Part shown: positions 61,574-64,000 of the stretch, piece after piece
Layout of the letters: every line of letters starts with the position of its first letter
Numbering within the stretch: the first letter of the stretch is position 1
From: Candidatus Acidianus copahuensis
GTDB taxonomy: Archaea; Thermoproteota; Thermoprotei_A; Sulfolobales; Sulfolobaceae
Length of the DNA: 64,000 bases
Direction: 5' to 3'
NCBI RefSeq assembly: GCF_000632495.1
Contig: NZ_JFZT01000019.1
Coordinates: 1 to 64,000, forward strand
Program-made: the position numbers and the translations under genes
Notes under the pieces: model-generated
Told to the model about the DNA's origin: nothing
What the model saw: the letters and a program-made list of their open reading frames with translations, nothing else
Database searches by the model: none

Positions 61574-62731
61574 ATGAAAGTTTTAGTCCTAGGTGCAGAT
61601 GGATACCTTGGCTGGCCATTATCCTTAAGGTTAGCCATAAAAGGACATGAAGTAATGGGTATAGACAATCTAGCGACAAGAAGAGCAGTAGAGGAAATAG
61701 GTTCAAATTCGGCCTTTCCTCTTCCAAGTCCACAGGAGAGGGTGAAGGAAGCAAAGAGGATATTAGGAGTAAACATTGATTTCTCAATAGGCGATATTAC
61801 AAATAAGGAATTTTTAAGAGAGGCTATCAAGAGCTATAAGCCAGACGCGGTTGTACACTTTGCTGAGCAGAGATCAGCTCCTTACTCTATGAAGGATTTA
61901 GATCACGCAGTTTATACGGTGCGAAATAATTTAGAAAGCACTCTTAACTTAATCTATCTTGTTAAGGATATAGATCCTTCTATACATATCCTTAAAATGG
62001 GTACAATGGGCGAATACGGTACTCCGAATTTCGATATACCTGAGTCTCCTTTCGTTGACGCAATAGTAAATGGAAAAAATGATAAAATATTTACTCCAAG
62101 ATGGGGAGGTTCAGTTTATCACATGTCAAAGATATTTGATAGCTACTTCCTAGCCTATTTCAACAGGATTTTTAACTTAACAATAACGGATATAATGCAA
62201 GGCCCAGTTTATGGAACTAGAACATCTGAGATTGTGGAAGAGAGTTTAAGAACTAGATTTGATTTTGATGAAACTTGGGGTACAGTTGTTAACAGGTTCT
62301 GCGTTGAAGCAATATTGGGAATCCCATTAACTCCTTATGGAAAAGGAGGACAAACTAGGGGGTTTCTCTCTCTTGAGGATAGCATAAATGCCTTAACTCT
62401 TCTCCTAGAAAATCCACCTAAGAGAGAAGAGTATAGAGTAGTTAATCAGTTTATGGAGATCTATAGTATAAATGAAATCGCAGAAATTGTGAAGAGAGCT
62501 GGAGAGGATCTCGGCCTGGACGTTACTATTAATCACGTTGAAAACCCAAGAGTGGAGGCTGAAGAGCACTACTATAACCCAGAAAGAAAAGTTCTACCCG
62601 CACTTGGCTATAAGCCAAAGAAAAATTTGGCTGAGGAAGTGAAGATAATGATTGAGGACTTAATTCCATATAAGGAAAGACTTGAGAGATATAAAACAGC
62701 TATAATGCCTAAAACTAAATGGAAATCATAA
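61574..62731 (+). CDS. agl3: UDP-sulfoquinovose synthase
   Basis: This 385-residue SDR enzyme has the NAD loop VLGADGYLGWPLSLRL, the SQD1-type DNLATRRAVEEIGSNSAF, HFAEQRSAPYSM, KMGTMGEYGTPN and the catalytic YHMSKIFD. It makes UDP-sulfoquinovose from UDP-glucose and sulfite. Sulfolobus Agl3 supplies sulfoquinovose for the N-glycan of S-layer and pilin proteins. The facing nucleotidyltransferase gene could provide UDP-glucose. Confidence 0.94.
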   Translation: MKVLVLGADGYLGWPLSLRLAIKGHEVMGIDNLATRRAVEEIGSNSAFPLPSPQERVKEAKRILGVNIDFSIGDITNKEFLREAIKSYKPDAVVHFAEQRSAPYSMKDLDHAVYTVRNNLESTLNLIYLVKDIDPSIHILKMGTMGEYGTPNFDIPESPFVDAIVNGKNDKIFTPRWGGSVYHMSKIFDSYFLAYFNRIFNLTITDIMQGPVYGTRTSEIVEESLRTRFDFDETWGTVVNRFCVEAILGIPLTPYGKGGQTRGFLSLEDSINALTLLLENPPKREEYRVVNQFMEIYSINEIAEIVKRAGEDLGLDVTINHVENPRVEAEEHYYNPERKVLPALGYKPKKNLAEEVKIMIEDLIPYKERLERYKTAIMPKTKWKS

Positions 62732-63484
62732 GCTCGTATATGAGTATTGCAGAGCTCTATAGTAACTTTCAGGATCTCCAACATTTAACCATCTTTCTTT
62801 TTCAAGCTGTATTCCAAGAACCTCCCCACCTTCTTTTATTATTTCTTTTATTCCATTAGTTAACTCTAACTCCTTATCCTCACTTCTTTCCACTTTTTTA
62901 AGCTCCTTAAATATCTTATTATTAAAAATATAAACTGCAGATATAGCCAAATTTGAAAATGGTTTTTCAGGTTTCTCTTGAACATCAATAATCCTGAAAA
63001 GTTTATGTCCCATAAAATTACCGTTCTCCTTAGGTTTTATTATACCATATCTTTGAGGGTTTTCCACTTCTCTCAAAAGAAGCACACCATCAGGTTTGTT
63101 TTGATCGAAGAGATTTGACGCCTCTTTATATCCACCTGTTAACACTCCATCGTCTGCATGTATAAAGACTGGAGAGTTAGAGGCAAAATCCTCAGCCTTA
63201 AGGACAGCATCGCCGAAACCCCTTGGAGTGTCTTGAAATACAAACGTAACCCCTCTTTCAAAAAGATAATCCATGAGTAGTTTTCCATGTTTTCCTACAA
63301 CTAAACAGTACTTCTCTACTCCCACATCTGCTAGAGAACCCATGATAAGGTCAATTACAGGCCTCATTACCTTCTTTCCGTCTTCACTTATAAAAAGTGG
63401 TAGAAGAGCTTTGGGAAGTACTGAGGTGATATACTTCATCCTACTTCCTTTTCCCGCAGCAGTTATAATTGCCTTACCTATCAT
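62726..63484 (-). CDS. Sugar-1-phosphate nucleotidyltransferase (UTP–glucose-1-phosphate type)
   Basis: This 252-residue GT-A nucleotidyltransferase starts KAIITAAGKGSRMKYITSVLPKALLP and has FVFQDTPRGFGDAV, HADDGVL and VQEKPEKPFSNLAISAVYIF, the GalU/RmlA-type pattern. It probably forms UDP-glucose, the substrate of Agl3, whose gene it meets tail to tail with a 6-nt overlap. Exact sugar and nucleotide are inferred. Confidence 0.9.
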   Translation of the reverse strand: MIGKAIITAAGKGSRMKYITSVLPKALLPLFISEDGKKVMRPVIDLIMGSLADVGVEKYCLVVGKHGKLLMDYLFERGVTFVFQDTPRGFGDAVLKAEDFASNSPVFIHADDGVLTGGYKEASNLFDQNKPDGVLLLREVENPQRYGIIKPKENGNFMGHKLFRIIDVQEKPEKPFSNLAISAVYIFNNKIFKELKKVERSEDKELELTNGIKEIIKEGGEVLGIQLEKERWLNVGDPESYYRALQYSYTSL

Positions 63485-63485
63485 T

Positions 63486-64000
63486 TTACAACATCTTCAC
63501 AGCTTCTTCTACTCCTATTCTTCCCTTAACAAGTTCAGATATAGCCCTAGCCATCTTTCCTGGATCTTTGGATTGCCATAGGTTTCTTCCAACAGTTATC
63601 CCACTCGAACCGACATCTAGTGCATCCTTAAGCATTGAAATAAATTCTCGATCATCATTGGTTTTAGGACCGCCTCTTATTAATATGGGAGAAAAAGCTG
63701 TATTCACTACCTCTTTGAATCCTTCCTTATTTCCGGTATAATCTACTTTCAATATATCAGCTCCAATTTCAGAAGCAAGTCTAGTAACATATTTCACTAG
63801 TTGGACGTCCTTAACAGAATCTGGATTTTCTGGCACGACATAAAGCGGTTCTACTATAAATGGAATCCCGTACTCATGGGCTTCCTTTCTAGCTAAGGAA
63901 ATCCTTTCTATGTTATATCCTTCGACTTCATCCTCGCCATATCCTACTACAAGGTAAGTTACAACTGCGTCCGCTCCAGCCTCTACGGCATCCTTTACTG
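63486..64000 (-). CDS. Class I aldolase of the FbaB/DeoC type, 5' end beyond the window
   Basis: About 171 C-terminal residues are present: EAGADAVVTYLVVGYGEDEVEG, GIPFIVEPLYV, the Schiff-base Lys in DILKVDYTG, phosphate-binding ILIRGGPKT and SSGITVGRNLWQ. This fits archaeal class I fructose-bisphosphate aldolase or the related 2-amino-3,7-dideoxyheptulosonate synthase; the missing N-terminus leaves the choice open. The frame is open to the window edge, so the gene is partial. It is 1 nt from the nucleotidyltransferase gene. Confidence 0.85.
   Translation of the reverse strand, partial: VKDAVEAGADAVVTYLVVGYGEDEVEGYNIERISLARKEAHEYGIPFIVEPLYVVPENPDSVKDVQLVKYVTRLASEIGADILKVDYTGNKEGFKEVVNTAFSPILIRGGPKTNDDREFISMLKDALDVGSSGITVGRNLWQSKDPGKMARAISELVKGRIGVEEAVKML

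Overview
The window is chromosomal DNA of a thermoacidophilic crenarchaeon of the order Sulfolobales. The evidence is gene content: a SSB with one OB fold and an RG-rich tail, Dpo4, the aIF1A–Rio1–Dim2 string, ThiD–ThiN and MoaD–MoaE fusions, a UDP-sulfoquinovose synthase, B12-dependent methylmalonyl-CoA mutase, and aldehyde oxidoreductase subunits of the CO-dehydrogenase family. Base composition is AT-rich, TATA boxes commonly lie about 25-30 nt before start codons (leaderless mRNAs), and operons are tight with 1-20 nt overlaps. The exact genus cannot be fixed from the sequence alone.

Layout. 1-2.7 kb: VWA/MoxR maturation pair (minus). 3-7.4 kb: ssb, a free-standing PqqD-like protein, moeA, homoserine kinase (frame broken) and a Cys/Met gamma-family enzyme. 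7.4-10.7 kb: a C2H2 zinc-finger protein, a PD-(D/E)XK nuclease-like protein and the translation/ribosome set Dim2-Rio1-aIF1A. 11-16.5 kb: a type IV pilus-like platform and ATPase without pilins, a glycosyltransferase and pyrophosphatase. 16.6-25.4 kb: HD hydrolase, thiDN and moaDE (one operon), a large flavin/Fe-S oxidoreductase, and a CoA-precursor group (pantoate kinase, phosphopantothenate synthetase, panB). 25.4-30.1 kb: ABC exporter, RAM-domain regulator, two head-to-head RHH regulators, MBL hydrolase, leuA. 30.1-35 kb: a pterin neighbourhood (MptE, PTPS, DHPS-like) with several unknown genes. 35-44.4 kb: trxB, IMPase, membrane-anchored double-AAA ATPase, carotenoid-type oxidase, phosphodiesterase, PRTase, mcmA1 and methylmalonyl-CoA epimerase. 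44.4-49.9 kb: Hsp20, ZPR1, a GTPBP1-like GTPase, two CoxG proteins, a MobA-like transferase and the medium and small subunits of an aldehyde oxidoreductase. 49.9-60.1 kb: SUMT, TusA-like and SIS proteins, a degenerate amidohydrolase, Trm5, a glutamine-synthetase paralogue, ADH, RtcA, Dpo4 and a PfkB kinase. 60.15-61.57 kb is gene-free with decayed mobile-element sequence. The end holds Agl3, a sugar-nucleotide transferase and a cut-off aldolase.

Themes. Molybdopterin genes (moeA, moaDE, MobA-like) and CO-dehydrogenase-type structural and maturation genes are scattered along the window and probably serve the same molybdo-enzymes. Pterin, thiamine, CoA and precorrin genes make this a cofactor-rich stretch. 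Agl3, the nucleotidyltransferase and the GT2 enzyme fit S-layer or pilin N-glycosylation.

The most notable observations are: (i) three single-base insertions, each leaving exactly one extra nucleotide in an otherwise intact biosynthetic gene (thrB, leuA, mptE), plus a fourth site, an A7 run where a -1 shift adds about 33 plausible residues; (ii) small genes not normally called (a YHS protein, a 33-residue membrane protein, an RHH regulator); (iii) an inverted pair of decayed repeats about 28 kb apart; and (iv) enzyme-like proteins that have lost canonical catalytic residues. I did not find a CRISPR array, tRNA, rRNA or intact insertion sequence.
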